The notes under the pieces are model-generated. The model saw only the letters and a program-made list of their open reading frames with translations, was not told where the DNA came from and did not search any database. Below, one piece after another: positions 22,320 to 33,455 of a stretch of 64,000 nucleotides of DNA. The stretch's first letter is position 1, and the number at the start of each line of letters is the position of its first letter. The translations under genes and the position numbers were made by a program. This DNA comes from Sequoia sempervirens (lineage: Eukaryota > Streptophyta > Pinopsida > Cupressales > Cupressaceae): positions 527,759,296 through 527,823,295 of the forward strand of contig VDFB02193867.1 in NCBI GenBank assembly GCA_007258455.2, in the 5' to 3' direction.

Positions 22320-23823
22320 ATAGGTCTAATTAACAGCTTTCCACCCTTACACCCTAAATTACTAACTCCATTATCACAACAAACATGCAACAAAAATTAA
22401 CAGCTAATCCACAAAAAGATAAATGAAATTCTTAAACACCAGACGCAAGATATATCCTGGGAAAACCCTAACAAGAAATACCATAGCCTTCAAAGCTCAT
22501 TCCTCATCATAATATAATCTCAAAACACATTAAATAGTCCTCTCGAGCTTAATAGATTCTAGGTTGCAGCCCAAGGATTATAAATAATGTAAACAATGAA
22601 AATCTTCCATTGAATTCTTCTCCTTATCCACACTCCCTATGTTCTATGATTCTTCCAAATCAAAATGCTTCATCACCATGCTTCATACTTCATATGGTCA
22701 GTCTCCTTCTCTAATTTCTTTCTTGTAACAATCCTATTTCTTCTATTTATACCCTTTGCTAGTCATCTAACTCTTAACATGTCAACCCAATTACAACAAC
22801 TAGTAAGGTAATACGTAGACCCAAATAGGTTAGCCTCAAACAATAAATTTTTTACAATGTGAACAACCCAATGTTGGCCACAACAAGGTAAGATCCCACA
22901 ACCACATCCTCAAACATGAAACACCTTCAAAAATTATTCCTCTAAGATACACAACACGCGACAACACTTTGTTGGCCAAGAACAAGAAAACATGCACTCA
23001 CAAAAGAAAATCACCAATTGTAGGCACAACGATAGATGTGGACCAACAAAACATGATCTAGAAACATCCACAATCATCACAAATCACCATAAAAACATCT
23101 GCAACAACTCAGGTTACCATAATCACATCATCTTCATTCAGGAACACCAATTGAAAACTATTAGAACACAACTGCTCATAACGCGATCAAATCTATACAC
23201 AGATCTTTGAAACTTCTAATGGAAACACTAGATACACTCTACAAAAAACATTTTAATCCACAACCTCTCTTCATAAATATACTGAGCTAGCCAACATCAT
23301 GAACTCCACTGCTTCACTAAAAATTGCCTAATTTTTTTGAAATCTTTTGGATGCCCCTACACCACATCTCCTTCACCAACTACCCTTGTCTCATTAGCAC
23401 CTCTAACAACACCCACTATCATAGCAACAACTCTAGAAGCACCAAGGGTGGCCTCTAACACCAATGGCATAGGTCCTAGTGTCACTCCTCACCTTGAACC
23501 TATTTGGCAGCCAAGGAACCCAAGGATACTGAGCATGTTATTTATATTCTAGTACTTTCAATTTTCTTTGTTTATGATTATAAAAATATGCCATGTGATA
23601 ATGATTCTTTTCTTTTTTTATGTGGTTGCAAAGGATGTACAAGGGTGGACTAGGTTGATAGCCTAATGCATATCAAACGTTTCCCCTAACATGACCATCC
23701 AAGGGATGGTCCTCGAGGAATACCAACTAGTTTCTGTAGGGTGACATGCTCATTTTTTCAAGCCAATAGCATGTTTGAGGATCGCTTATGAGGAGCGGGA
23801 GTAAAGATCATGCAAGGTGCTAT
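22320..23823. repeat. Direct repeat copy 1 (LTR-like) of element I
   Basis: It matches 25644-27163 from the AATTAAC/AATTAAG region near the left edge through GGTGCTATGGA at the right edge, with many point changes. Beyond the right edge copy 1 enters the internal region, while copy 2 continues into PMD-like coding sequence. Confidence 0.65.
23337..23823 (+). pseudogene. PMD-type transposon gene fragment, truncated copy
   Basis: A Thr/Pro-rich open piece (23337-23552) is followed by a candidate intron ending TTGCAAAG near 23631. A short exon-like stretch starting GATGTACAAG then stops being colinear with its duplicate at 23823. It is the truncated twin of 26690-27535 and lies inside the direct repeat. 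Function cannot be assigned from this piece alone. Confidence 0.35.
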
Positions 23824-24572
23824 GGACTGCTTGAATTTTCTGAAATATTTTAGATTCCCCTACATCAGTCTCTCAAGGTTATTTGAAAAGAAATCCTCTT
23901 CACTTTGGTTTGTACTATGTCAAATCCAATGTTGTCTCTTTGAATTGGTTTGGAAAGTATCCACAGGTACTTGCAACTACCTCAAGGTTGGTGGTCTAAC
24001 TACAAGGTTTCAATTTCCTCTCTCCTATTGAACACACTTATAGCCTACCTCAATTTAGCAATCTGTTCAAGTGCACCTTGCAAAATTGCCTCAAGTTATT
24101 CTAAGTTTGGCATTCTACTTGCAAGCCTTGCAATGCTTCACTGGTTAGCAGTCTGAGCAAGCCCACCTTGCAAGTTGCCTCTGGTTCTTCATCTTGTCAT
24201 GGTTGAAGTTTCATGGTCTACTTGCAAGCTTTGCACTACCTCACTGGTCGGTGTTCTGAGCAAGCCTTCTCTGCAAGTTGCCTCAAGATCATTTTCCTCT
24301 TCTATTCCTTCATTCACATTTACTTTGCTTTGGTACATACACTCTCTCCTTAAGATCAATGTTTCACCTTCTTCAAGTTACACTAGGAAATTTGATACCT
24401 CCAAAGGTTCCCCTTCCTCTGCATAAAATAATTTTGTATCAATAGGCTCTTCTTCATCTGCATAGACTATCTCTGCATCATTTACTACTTCTCCTTCATT
24501 AACCTCTCTAGAACTAGGTTCTTGATGAAACTTAGTGCTTGATTCTTTCTTCCTCCAAACTCAAAAAAAGTT

Positions 24573-25583
24573 TCATCCTCTAGCAAATCCTCTTTCACTC
24601 CTCCGGTAAGTATCATGACTCATATCACCTCTCCCTCTGTAGTTTGAGTAACTGTCCTTTTTTTGGTCTACATAAAATCTTCTTTCTTTCTGTTTGGATC
24701 CCTCTTTTTCTTCAACATATGAATGCTTTCCTTTGTACAACATTCTAAACATACAAGTAACATGTTTCCATTTTTCTCCATCAACCCATCTATATTTCAT
24801 CTACTTGCAATCTATCATAGGCTTTCTCCTTCTCATTTTATCCCAACACATATTTTTAGAATGATTCCTTAATCCACAAAACTTACAAGGGTGTAGATCC
24901 CAACACAATTCCTTTTCATGTCCATGTCTATTACAATGTGAATAGTACATACCTTTTCTTCTCTAATTTGAGTTGTTTGAACTTGCAATAACATCCTTAC
25001 CTCTGTCATATCCAAGGCCTTTACTTCTTGGTCTTATTACTAGCTCAATAGGTTCTATCATTCCTTGTTGATGCTTTCCCAATCCTTTTCCTTCATATCT
25101 CATTTTTTTCATGATTTTGAAACCAATACCATCACCAACAATTGTATGCTTAGTTACATTGTTATCTTCAATTTCTCTTTCTATAGAAACTTCTACAGCA
25201 TCACAAAAATCATCAATATCACAAGAAACATCACAAAGTTTAGGCTTTGATCTCAAATTCTCATTCTCCTTCTCCAACTGATTAACATGTTCCTTTAAGT
25301 CTTTTTTTTCCTTCTTCAATTATTTTGAACTTTCTTCTAGGTCTCTATTACTCCATTTCACCTTTCCAATAAAATTGAATTCTTCTTCCAATCCTGCAAA
25401 TATCTTTTCAACATCTTCAAACATACTCAACTCTATTTCCAGTTCTTCATTCCTCTTCATCAATTTTGAATTACACTTCTTTATTTTGCACAATTCTTCT
25501 TCCCAAGTTTTATTTCTTTCTTCATCCTCTTCCCAATCTTCCCCATCTTCTTTCCTTTCCTTGATCTTCTTTAGTGGTAACAC
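24573..25583 (-). pseudogene. Gag-like protein with coiled coil, G-patch and two CCHC knuckles
   Basis: One minus-strand frame runs 25583 to 24573 with only three stops (ending at 25320, 24963 and 24801), about 337 codons. In order it has: a Glu/Lys-rich coiled coil (25583-25260); a G-patch-like segment (about 25133-24980) with GIGFKIMKKM, then GKGLGKHQQGMIEPI, then GLGYDRG; and two retroviral-type knuckles (24944-24846). The second knuckle, CKFCGLRNHSKNMC, is perfect C-X2-C-X4-H-X4-C. The first has Tyr for its first Cys. A basic, Arg/Tyr/Ser-rich tail ends the frame. CCHC knuckles bind element RNA in Gag proteins; G-patch domains bind RNA or RNA helicases in host proteins. Position just after the primer site supports Gag. 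No protease or RT follows. The start codon is uncertain: the frame opens at a GTG, and an upstream ATG may be lost. Confidence 0.65.
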
Positions 25584-25628
25584 TTAGGGTTTCACACTTC
25601 CTTTATTCCCAACAGATTCACAACCAAC

Positions 25629-25639
25629 TCTAATACCAT
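25629..25639 (-). other. Primer binding site of element I
   Basis: The minus strand reads TGGTATTAGAG, one change from the initiator-Met tRNA complement TGGTATCAGAG. It sits four to five bases inside the high-coordinate repeat edge (25644) and about 45 bases upstream of the gag-like frame. Confidence 0.55.
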
Positions 25640-25643
25640 CTAA

Positions 25644-27163
25644 TGCAGCCAAGGTAGGAGGATCCAATTAAGGATTGTCTATCCTTCTAGCCTAAATTAC
25701 TATGTCCATGACCACAATAGACATGCAATGGAAATTAACAACTAATCCACAAAAATATAAATGAAATTCTTAAACACTAGACACCAGATATATCCTGGGA
25801 AAAACCTAATAGGGAAAAACCCAGCCTTCAAAACTCATTCCTCATTATAATATTATCTCAAAACACATTAAATATGCCTCTCAGGCTTAACAGATTCTAG
25901 GCCATAGCCCAAGGATTATACATAACATAGACAATAACAATCTTTCATCAACTTCTCCTGATCCACACTCCCTCTGCACTGTGATTCTTTTGAATCAAAA
26001 TACTTCATCACCATGCTTCATACTTCATATTGTGGACTCCTTTTTGATCTCTTGCTTGTAATAATCCTCTATCTTCTATTTATACCCTCCACTAGTCATC
26101 TAACCCTTAACATATTGGCCCAATTACAATGACTAGTAACGTAACACATAAACCCAAATAGGTTGGCCTCAAACAATAAAAAATTTACAAGGTGAAATAA
26201 TCAATGTTAGCCACAACAAGGTAAGATTCCACAACCACATCCTTTAACATGAAACACTTTCAAAAATTATTCCTTAAAGATCCACAACAGGCTACACTGC
26301 CCTGTCAACCAAGAACAAGAAAACATACACTCATAAAATAAAATCACCAATCACGGGCACAATGATCGATGTGGACCAACAAAACATGATATAGAAACAT
26401 CCACAATCATCACGAATCACCATTGAAACATCCACAAAAACTCAAGTTACCAAAATCACATCATCTTCATTTAGGAACACCAACTGAAAACTATTAGAAC
26501 ACAACTACTCATAACCTGATCAAATCTTCATGCGGATCTCTAAAAATTCGAGTGGAAACACTAGATACACTCTACAACAAACCTTTTAATCCACAACCTC
26601 TCATCATCAATATACTAAGCTATCCAACATCATGAAATCCACTATTTCACTAACAATTGCCTTAATTTTTTGAAATCTTGTGGATGCCCCTGCATCACAT
26701 CTCCTTCACTAGCTACCCCTGTCTCATTAGAACCCCTAACAACACCACTATCAAAGTTGTGAGAACTCTAGAAGCACCAGGAGTGCCCTCTAACACTGAT
26801 GGCATAGGTCCTAGTGTCACTCCTCACCTTAACCCTACTTGGTAACCAAGGAACCTAGGTATACTGAGCATGTTATTTATATTTTAGTACTTTCAATTTT
26901 CTTTGTTTACGATCATACAGATATGCCATGTGATACTAATTCTTTTCCTTTTTTCTATGGTTGTAAAGGATGTACAAGGATGGACTAGGTTGATAGCTCA
27001 GTGCATATCAAAGGTTTCCCCTGACATGCCCATCTAGGGGACGGTCCTTGAGGCATACCAGCCAGTTTCTATGTGGTGACATTCTCATTTGTTCAAGCTA
27101 GTAGCATGTCTAAGGATTTCTTATGAGGGATAGGGAGTAGAGAACATGCAAGGTGCTATGGAT
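25644..27163. repeat. Direct repeat copy 2 (LTR-like) of element I
   Basis: The partner is 22320-23823. The left edge TGCAGCC adjoins the primer site. Similarity ends at GGTGCTATGGA near 27163. The repeat includes most of the first part of the PMD-like remnant 26690-27535. Confidence 0.6.
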
Positions 27164-27535
27164 ACGACCACACTTTGGGGGCAACGTGATTAGTTGCTGG
27201 GGGATTTTTTAGGTGGCACTTGCAAAGGGAGATGTGACATAGATTGAGGGATGATGTTGTCGAGTAGGCACGTGATGCCCTATAGAGCCATCTCGATGAC
27301 CTCATGAGATAGCCGACAACCATGATCCTGATAGATGTTAAACAACTACAGCAAGAGTTGTTGTAGGCATGGATTATGATATGCTACTTGTAGGGATAGA
27401 TCAAGGGGATGTGTGTAGCCTTGTCTAAATTGTGCTTACACTGATCTAGGTTTATGAAAACTATGCAACCCCTCCCTAGACCACAGCAATATCCAGAGCC
27501 AGAGGGCTTGGGGATCCACATGTCACAACCTTAGG
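26690..27535 (+). pseudogene. PMD-type transposon gene remnant, C-terminal part
   Basis: A Thr/Pro-rich piece is followed by a possible donor GGTATACTG (about 26852) and an acceptor TTGTAAAG (about 26968). Exon-like sequence then reads DVQGWTRLIA. After a shift, 27205-27535 gives a helical, Gln/Leu-rich segment (IDVKQLQQELL, then PLPRPQQYPEPEGLG) broken by about nine stops, seven or so of them TAG at places where Gln fits the helix. Such Gln-rich coiled tails follow the PMD in several plant transposon proteins as I recall, so the family call is tentative. Nothing here is functional. Confidence 0.4.
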
Positions 27536-27568
27536 GTACTCATTTTTTGTACATTAGTTTTGTAGCAA

Positions 27569-27735
27569 TATATATATATACATACATACATATATATATA
27601 TACATATATATATTTATATATACACATATATACATATATATATATATATATGATCTTTTTGCATAGAAATTGATACACATATTCAATAGTCACTCATTTT
27701 TTGGTAATAGTGGCTCGATACATGTATATGACATT

Positions 27736-27773
<38 letters not shown>
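27569..27773. repeat. TA-rich microsatellites
   Basis: An imperfect (TA)n/(TACA)n run covers 27569-27651, and a nearly pure (TA)n run of about 17 units covers 27739-27773. They are separated by about 90 bp of unique sequence. Confidence 0.9.
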
Positions 27774-27777
<4 letters not shown>

Positions 27778-28016
27778 TATTGGTTCTAATATCATGACAC
27801 TATGTATTTTTATGTGTATTCTTCTTTATTTTCATGTATGTTGATGCTATGGATGTTATATGTATATATCGATGTATGTTAATTAAATACAATGATGATC
27901 TAATAGCCCTTAAATACATAATTTAATGCATGGATGCATAGCATAGTATGACACATGTATATATGTTACACACACACACATGGTTACATCATAAAATATT
28001 TTTTTTTTATAATGTG

Positions 28017-29183
28017 TTAATGAATAATGTTAACATATGAAGTGCTACTACCCATTAAGAGTGAACACCACACATTTAGAGGTATTCCATCCATAGACAA
28101 TAATCCATAGCCACCCAAACCATACACAAAGAAGACGATGTAAAGGCCTAACTGGTTAGGACTAAATTTCCCTCTTTGATTAGGTGACACATTTACATTT
28201 CTCTGATTCTCATAAAGAATCAGGTCTCCTAACTTAAAAGTTCTAGGAATCACACTTTGATTATACTTTCTTGATAATGATCACTGATAAGATTTAAGAT
28301 GATCAAGGGCCTGTAATCGACACTCATCAATCATCTCTAGCTAATGCAAATGATTAGCTCGGTAAGTCTCATCATCAATTACCACTTTAAGGGAAACCTA
28401 AAAATATGGAATCTCCAACTTTAAAGGCATGATAGCTTCAACACCATACACGACGTTGTAAGGCATCATTCCTATCATTGTACAAACACTAGTGTGATAG
28501 GCCCACAAAACATACATTAATTGAATATGCCAATCCTCACCATGTTTGTTAACTTTTTTACAAAGTATCAGCTCAAGAGTCTTATTAGATGCTTCTTCTT
28601 GACATTTACATTGAGGATAGTAAGGTGTAGAGAATCTATGTTGAATTTGGAAATTTTCTAGGAATTGCTTCACTTTCTTGTTTTTGAGTGGCATACCATT
28701 GTCAAAAACAAGTGTAGTAGGAAATCCAAAATGAGAAATAATGTTATTCAAAAGAAAGCTACAAATAGCTTGAGTATTTGTGGATCGAAGTGGAATTGCT
28801 TCAAACCACTTTGTGAATTAATTTTTAGTAGTAATGATAAAGGTATGTCCCTTATAATAAGGAGGTGATATTGTTCCAATAATATCCAACCCCCATTTTA
28901 TGAATGGCCAAGGATGGGTCAGTTTTTGTAACTATTGTGCAGGTGCATGAATAAGACGAGTATGCTACTGACATTGTGAGCACTTTTTAACAAAACTGAA
29001 GGAATCTTCTTCCATCATTTTCCAAAAGTACCCCATGTGTATCAACTTCCTCACTAGGGATTTACCACCAAAAGTGTCCACCCCCAAAGCTTGAATGGGA
29101 TTCTTTAAGGGCAAGGGGTATTTCCACTTTAGTGATATATCAAAGAAGCGGTCCATTATAAGAATTTCGATAGAGAACATCAA
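28017..29183 (-). pseudogene. Integrase remnant of element G
   Basis: The N-terminal zinc-binding part ends with KKCSQCQ (29183-28965). The core follows with GLDIIG (about 28900-28885), LVFDNG (28698-28680) and EEASNKTLE (about 28602-28575), so all three catalytic DDE residues are still readable. The core is 117 codons open at 28751-28398 and includes VLWAYHTSV and NVVYGVEAIMP. A C-terminal piece (28253-28017) carries KLGDLIL. The enzyme inserts element cDNA into the chromosome. A stop near 28820 and frame breaks between pieces make it non-functional, yet the conservation is high for the age of the element. Confidence 0.85.
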
Positions 29184-29479
29184 TCAAAATAACATAATGG
29201 GCTAAAAGCTTTAGTATGCAAGTGCTAACATTTTTTTTCACATCATCAGGAAAGTTTCTAGTCTTCGGGTAGTTCTAAATATTAGAAAACTATTCTCCTA
29301 AGTCCATGTGAGAACACACAAAGGCATCAGAAATAGCCAAGCTCTGAAGGACATAAACCATGAAATTGTATTCTTTTGTATCCTTGTCTGAAGGTACCAA
29401 GGAAGCAATGCTTTCCATGGAATTTACAAGTCTATTCTCCCTCCTAGGGACATTGTCTATAGTGAAAGAGGAGAAATAT

Positions 29480-30340
29480 TTGAGAAAGGAAAAGAGAGGT
29501 ATCGATACCCAGACAACTTTTCTTATCCTGATAGGTTCCCATAATCTAATTCACAATGAGCTCAAAATCACCCAATATATGGAATTTTTTTATTTTTAAA
29601 CCAATTATGACATGCAAGCCAACAATGAGAGCTTTGTACTCAGTAATGTTATTAGTGCAAGGAAATTCTAATTCAAAGGAGATAGATGTTGGATTACCTT
29701 CGAGGGATATTAAAAATACACCCACTCTAGAGCTAGTCTAACATCTCGACCCATCGAAGTACATTTTCCATTTAAGGTCATAATTGATCACAAAATTGTT
29801 CTCATCAAGAAACAAATCCAAACCTAGGAAGGAGCAAGATGAGGGAGCATCTTCCAATTGATCGGAAACTACTTGACCCTTTATTGACTTCTGAGTAATG
29901 AACTTTATGTCAAACTCAAAGAGTAACATTACCCATTTTTCCAACCTTCCAGTGAGGTTGGTACTAGAGAAAAAATGCTTTAGAAGGTCACTTTTTACAA
30001 TAATATGCATTTCAACATGGAGAAGATAGTGTTTTATCTTTTGTGTAGTAAAGATAAGAGCAAGGAATTACTTCTCCATGGAGGAGTAACAGGTTTCATA
30101 ATCAACTAGGATGAGATTAATGTAGTGGACCACTCTCTGTTTCCTAGAATCATCATATTGAGCAAGAAAATTTGATAAATCATACGATGATGCTATGAGG
30201 TAAAGAAAAACATGTTTGTCCTGCATAGTCGACATTAATACAGGAGGATTGGCCAAATGGGCTTTGATTGACTCAAAAGCTTTTTGGCACTCTTCATCCC
30301 ATATAAAGCAAACATCTTTCTTTAACAAATGAGTGAAATG
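29480..30340 (-). pseudogene. RNase H and second (archaeal-type) RNase H of element G
   Basis: The first RNase H begins near 30328 with FIWDEECQKAFESIK and continues through LEKWVMLLFEFD (about 29945-29910). A linker leads to the second RNase H from about 29775: KMYFDGSRC (catalytic Asp kept), then NNITEYKALI and LGDFELIV. Dual RNase H is a hallmark of the plant Tat lineage. In contrast to element B, the second domain lies after RT here, so the window contains both domain orders. In-frame stops occur at about 30066, 29738 and 29570. The downstream end is diffuse. Confidence 0.75.
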
Positions 30341-30763
30341 AAGGGTGTGATCACCCGATTAAGTTATGAATCTATGAATTTCCTAAATTTTCCCTTGTAA
30401 GCTTTGCAACTCAATAATATTCCTAGGTGTAGGCATGTTAACAATAACATCAATCTTATTTTTGTTGACTTCGATTCCACGGTGAGAGACTATAAATCCA
30501 AAAAAAATTGAATCTACACCAAAGACACACTTAAGAGGATTGAGCCTCATCTTATAGAGTTAAAGCCTCATGAAAAATAAGATGAAGGTTCTTCAAATGA
30601 TCCTGATGGGTTATGGAATTTGTTAAGATATAATCAACATAATCTTCTAAAATTTTATGAATGAAATTGTGAAATATTAGGGTCATCTCCCATTGGCAAG
30701 TAGCTCCCGCATTCTTCAACCCAAAGGGCATGGCCACATAATAGAAAGTACCCTAAGGGGTAG
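30340..30763 (-). pseudogene. Reverse transcriptase of element G, second half
   Basis: The minus strand resumes RT just left of element C with FTTP and GTFYY, then MPFGLKNAGATCQWEM (about 30735-30690) and the active-site region EDYVDYIL near 30640-30620. There the second catalytic Asp of the usual VDD is Tyr (GAT to TAT). The thumb follows with several stops (30552, about 30505). Loss of an active-site Asp alone would abolish polymerase activity. Confidence 0.8.
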
Positions 30764-30768
30764 TGAAG
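30764..30768. repeat. Target site duplication TGAAG of element C (left)
   Basis: TGAAG here is repeated at 36023-36027 directly after the other end of element C. The two copies lie in the RT frame of element G, which reads on correctly if one is removed. Confidence 0.9.
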
Positions 30769-32261
30769 TGATGTAGAGTGACAGGGGAAGCAACACCTTT
30801 TCACAATAGCTTCTCTCAATGCACATATCAACTTCACTATTCCTTCCAACAAGAAACTTGATCACCCAACTCAACTCACACATCCAAACATGTTTGAAAG
30901 ACTTGGTAATTTTATGTACACTCTCAACATGTCAAAAAAAGACCAAATAACCTGACTTTACACTTGAAAACTCCCATTCACTCATCACTCTTACACAAGC
31001 CCATGCAACCTTGCAAAATTCACTAATAGGACAGTCAAAATAAAATCTGATTTATGGAATTAACCAGACCATGAAACATTGTTTTAGACTCCTAACACCA
31101 TCCTCCACAAGTTCCCAAAATCATGTGATCAAACACCCAAAACAAATGTATCAAAAGATTGATTTACAAGCCATAAACAAGGCTTAACTAGGCATGTACA
31201 AGGAAGCTTTCAACTTTTCAAGGCACACCCCAACACCCCTAAAGCCTTTATCAGGTTCAAAAATGATCCCCAAGACCAAATACACACCTTACATCCATTC
31301 TATTTACTTAAAATACTCATAAACCAAAAGAAATGCTTACAAATGATCTTTTTTGGACTATTTCAAGGTAAAACCAGACCCTAGGGCATCACATAACTTT
31401 TGAAAACCTCCATATTTCCTCCTAAAACCAATTGCATCATGTAAATGACCCTTAAATCCACCATTCCACCAAAAATCAGAATTTTCCTTTGGTGGAATGG
31501 TGAATTATGAACATATTTGTGAACATACCCTTGTTTTGTAGGTTTTTAGACCCACTTTCACTAAAACTAATGTAACTTACTCAATACTTGACAAAAACGA
31601 GCCAAATCACCACCAAAAGAAAGTAGACTCTTCCTTATTTAAAACCATACCAATTGGGATCATGTAAAATGAAGTACTAGACCGTACCAAGCACAATAAC
31701 AGTGAAAAATTCTGGAAAAAATAGAAAATAGAGTTTTTTATTATATTAATGCTTCAAAACTTCATCAAACCACCTGCCTCAACCAAAAGGAGGCTATTTA
31801 AACTTTTAAAAATCATTACCAATTACCCTCAACTTATCTTCAAGGAGGGAACCCATTGTTTAATGATAATTAAATCGTAAATGTTGAGTTTACTCCAAAT
31901 TACATTATGAAAACTTTGCATTTTGAAGCAACCTTTCAATCCTAAAGACCTAAGACCTTAAAAACCATTCAAATGGCTTGGAATTAGCATTCTTACATTA
32001 TTAATACCCACACCCTTGTACATTTACATAAATATTTCATGTTTTTTCCTTCAAAGGCTACAAGAGCATCTTTTAGTGCAAGAGTACATTTGTGTACATT
32101 GAGACTCAAAACTCAAAAACTCAACCTAGATCATAATAAATGGTCTTGTTAGACCTTATTTAAAGAAAAACACACTCAAAAGACCAACACTAACCCTACT
32201 AAACACCAATTTCCATCAAATAAGCAAAAATTGAGAATGAGGTGTAGGTGCTCCTGCACCA
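30769..32261 (-). repeat. 3' LTR of element C
   Basis: On the plus strand it begins TGATGTAGAGTGA and ends GCACCA. It pairs with 34526-36022. Only scattered substitutions separate the copies by eye, fewer than between the LTRs of element A. Confidence 0.92.
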
Positions 32262-32274
32262 TACACCGCCCCTA
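32262..32274 (-). other. Purine-rich tract before the 3' LTR of element C
   Basis: The minus strand reads TAGGGGCGGTGTA directly before the LTR start TGGTG. This is the place and composition of a plus-strand primer (polypurine tract), though interrupted by pyrimidines. Confidence 0.5.
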
Positions 32275-32338
32275 GAAAATACTCATGCCTCATGAGTTGG
32301 TGTAGATACCATAGCCTCCAAGAATCAAACATGATCCA

Positions 32339-32758
32339 CTAATCCATAAGTCCACTCCATTGATTTATGTAAACTGATTGAACAATCTTCTCTGTACCTT
32401 TAGCATTTTGAAATGTGTTTACATGGGCATTTGCCTTGCACTCTATCCTCAAACCAATCAATTGTCCTTTGCCCTTTTTTTGACCAAGATATGATTGTTT
32501 ACCATGCCCTATACCTGAATACAAACATGTGTTAATATTCCTTTGATCTGAGCTCACTTTCCTCTCATATACATGTCTACCATTGTCTTTAAGGCTCTGT
32601 GTTCTCTTTCCTTGACTGCCTGCTCCTTCAAGATGCCTAGGCACCATTATATCAGGATTTTGTACTATTATGCCTACAAAATTTGTGTGTTTTTCAAACC
32701 TACCTTCAACCATAGGGCACTCAATGGTCCCTACTAGCACATTCTCTTGCAAACTCAC
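32339..32758 (-). pseudogene. Post-protease tail of element C, unknown
   Basis: An open minus-strand piece of 139 codons downstream of the protease, basic and Gly/Lys/Asn-rich, without RT motifs. It occupies the place where RT would start in an autonomous element. Element D has a comparable Lys-rich tail (56268-56684). Whether the two tails are homologous could not be settled by eye. Confidence 0.4.
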
Positions 32759-32959
32759 TATCCTTACCTCTTGTACCTCTGTATTTGCTTTGTGACCTAT
32801 TATTCATGCACTTTCAGACCTACATTTATTCACAACATCAGGAATTTCAATTTCTTTCACAACATTTAGAGGCTCCTTATTCCCACACATGATGACCTTT
32901 GCCTTGCCTTCTCACTCTCTACCTAAGGATTCAAAAAAAAAAAATCTCCACCTTTCATG

Positions 32960-33455
32960 ATTGTGTATTTGTTTTCCTTCCCATCATAGATGGCACTCCT
33001 ATCATATTGCCATGGCCTTCCAAGGAGTATGTGACAATATTCCATTGGCAAAATATCACAAAGAACATTTTCCTTCTACTCACATATTTGAAAATCTACC
33101 ATAGCTTTCTCATTCACTATTAATGATTGACCATTGCTTAACCAAGAGACCTTGTAGGGAAAATCATGAGGGATTCTTTTCAAATTGAGTTTATTCACCA
33201 TTTCATAAGAAACCATGTTTTGAGTTGAACCTGAGTCCACTACCATGCTACATACCTTACCTTGTACTTTGAAATTGATTCTAAAGAGTGCTTCCTTTGT
33301 AGGGGTTCTTCAAGAATTCTCACCTTGAGCAGCGTTCTTATAATCATCAAACTCTCTCCAAATTATGGTGTGAGATTAATAACAAGTGAAGTCATACTCT
33401 CCTCATCTTCATGAACTAATTGATTCCTCCTTTCTCTGCCATGAGAGCTTGAGCC
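32960..33455 (-). pseudogene. Aspartic protease of element C
   Basis: The catalytic motif VVDSGSTQNMVS is encoded at about 33247-33212, with the intact Asp-Ser-Gly of retropepsins. Further on, the segment CHILLGRPWQYDR near 33035-32995 is typical of the C-terminal part of Ty3/gypsy chromovirus-type proteases, followed by an IYDGKENKY-like strand. The protease processes Gag. Frame changes relative to gag and a stop near 33075 interrupt the product. Confidence 0.8.

Larger units (their letters stand above)
22320..27163 (-). mobile_element. Element I: minus-strand gag-only retroelement between 1.5-kb direct repeats
   Basis: Two direct repeats (about 22320-23823 and 25644-27163) flank 1.8 kb containing a minus-strand gag-like frame. 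On the minus strand an initiator-Met-type primer site (TGGTATTAGAG, plus coordinates 25629-25639) lies next to the inner edge of the high-coordinate repeat. That is where it should be if that repeat is the 5' LTR. No RT or integrase is present. Against a simple reading, neither outer end shows a TG/CA terminus with a target duplication, and the repeats include plus-strand PMD-like gene pieces. I therefore treat it as a probable but poorly bounded non-autonomous LTR element. Confidence 0.5.

Noticed and set aside
22312..22325. Exact junction of the element B 3' LTR with target duplication
   Set aside because: Neither TCCTG (left flank) nor any other 5-mer is repeated here, and the adjoining repeat obscures the edge.
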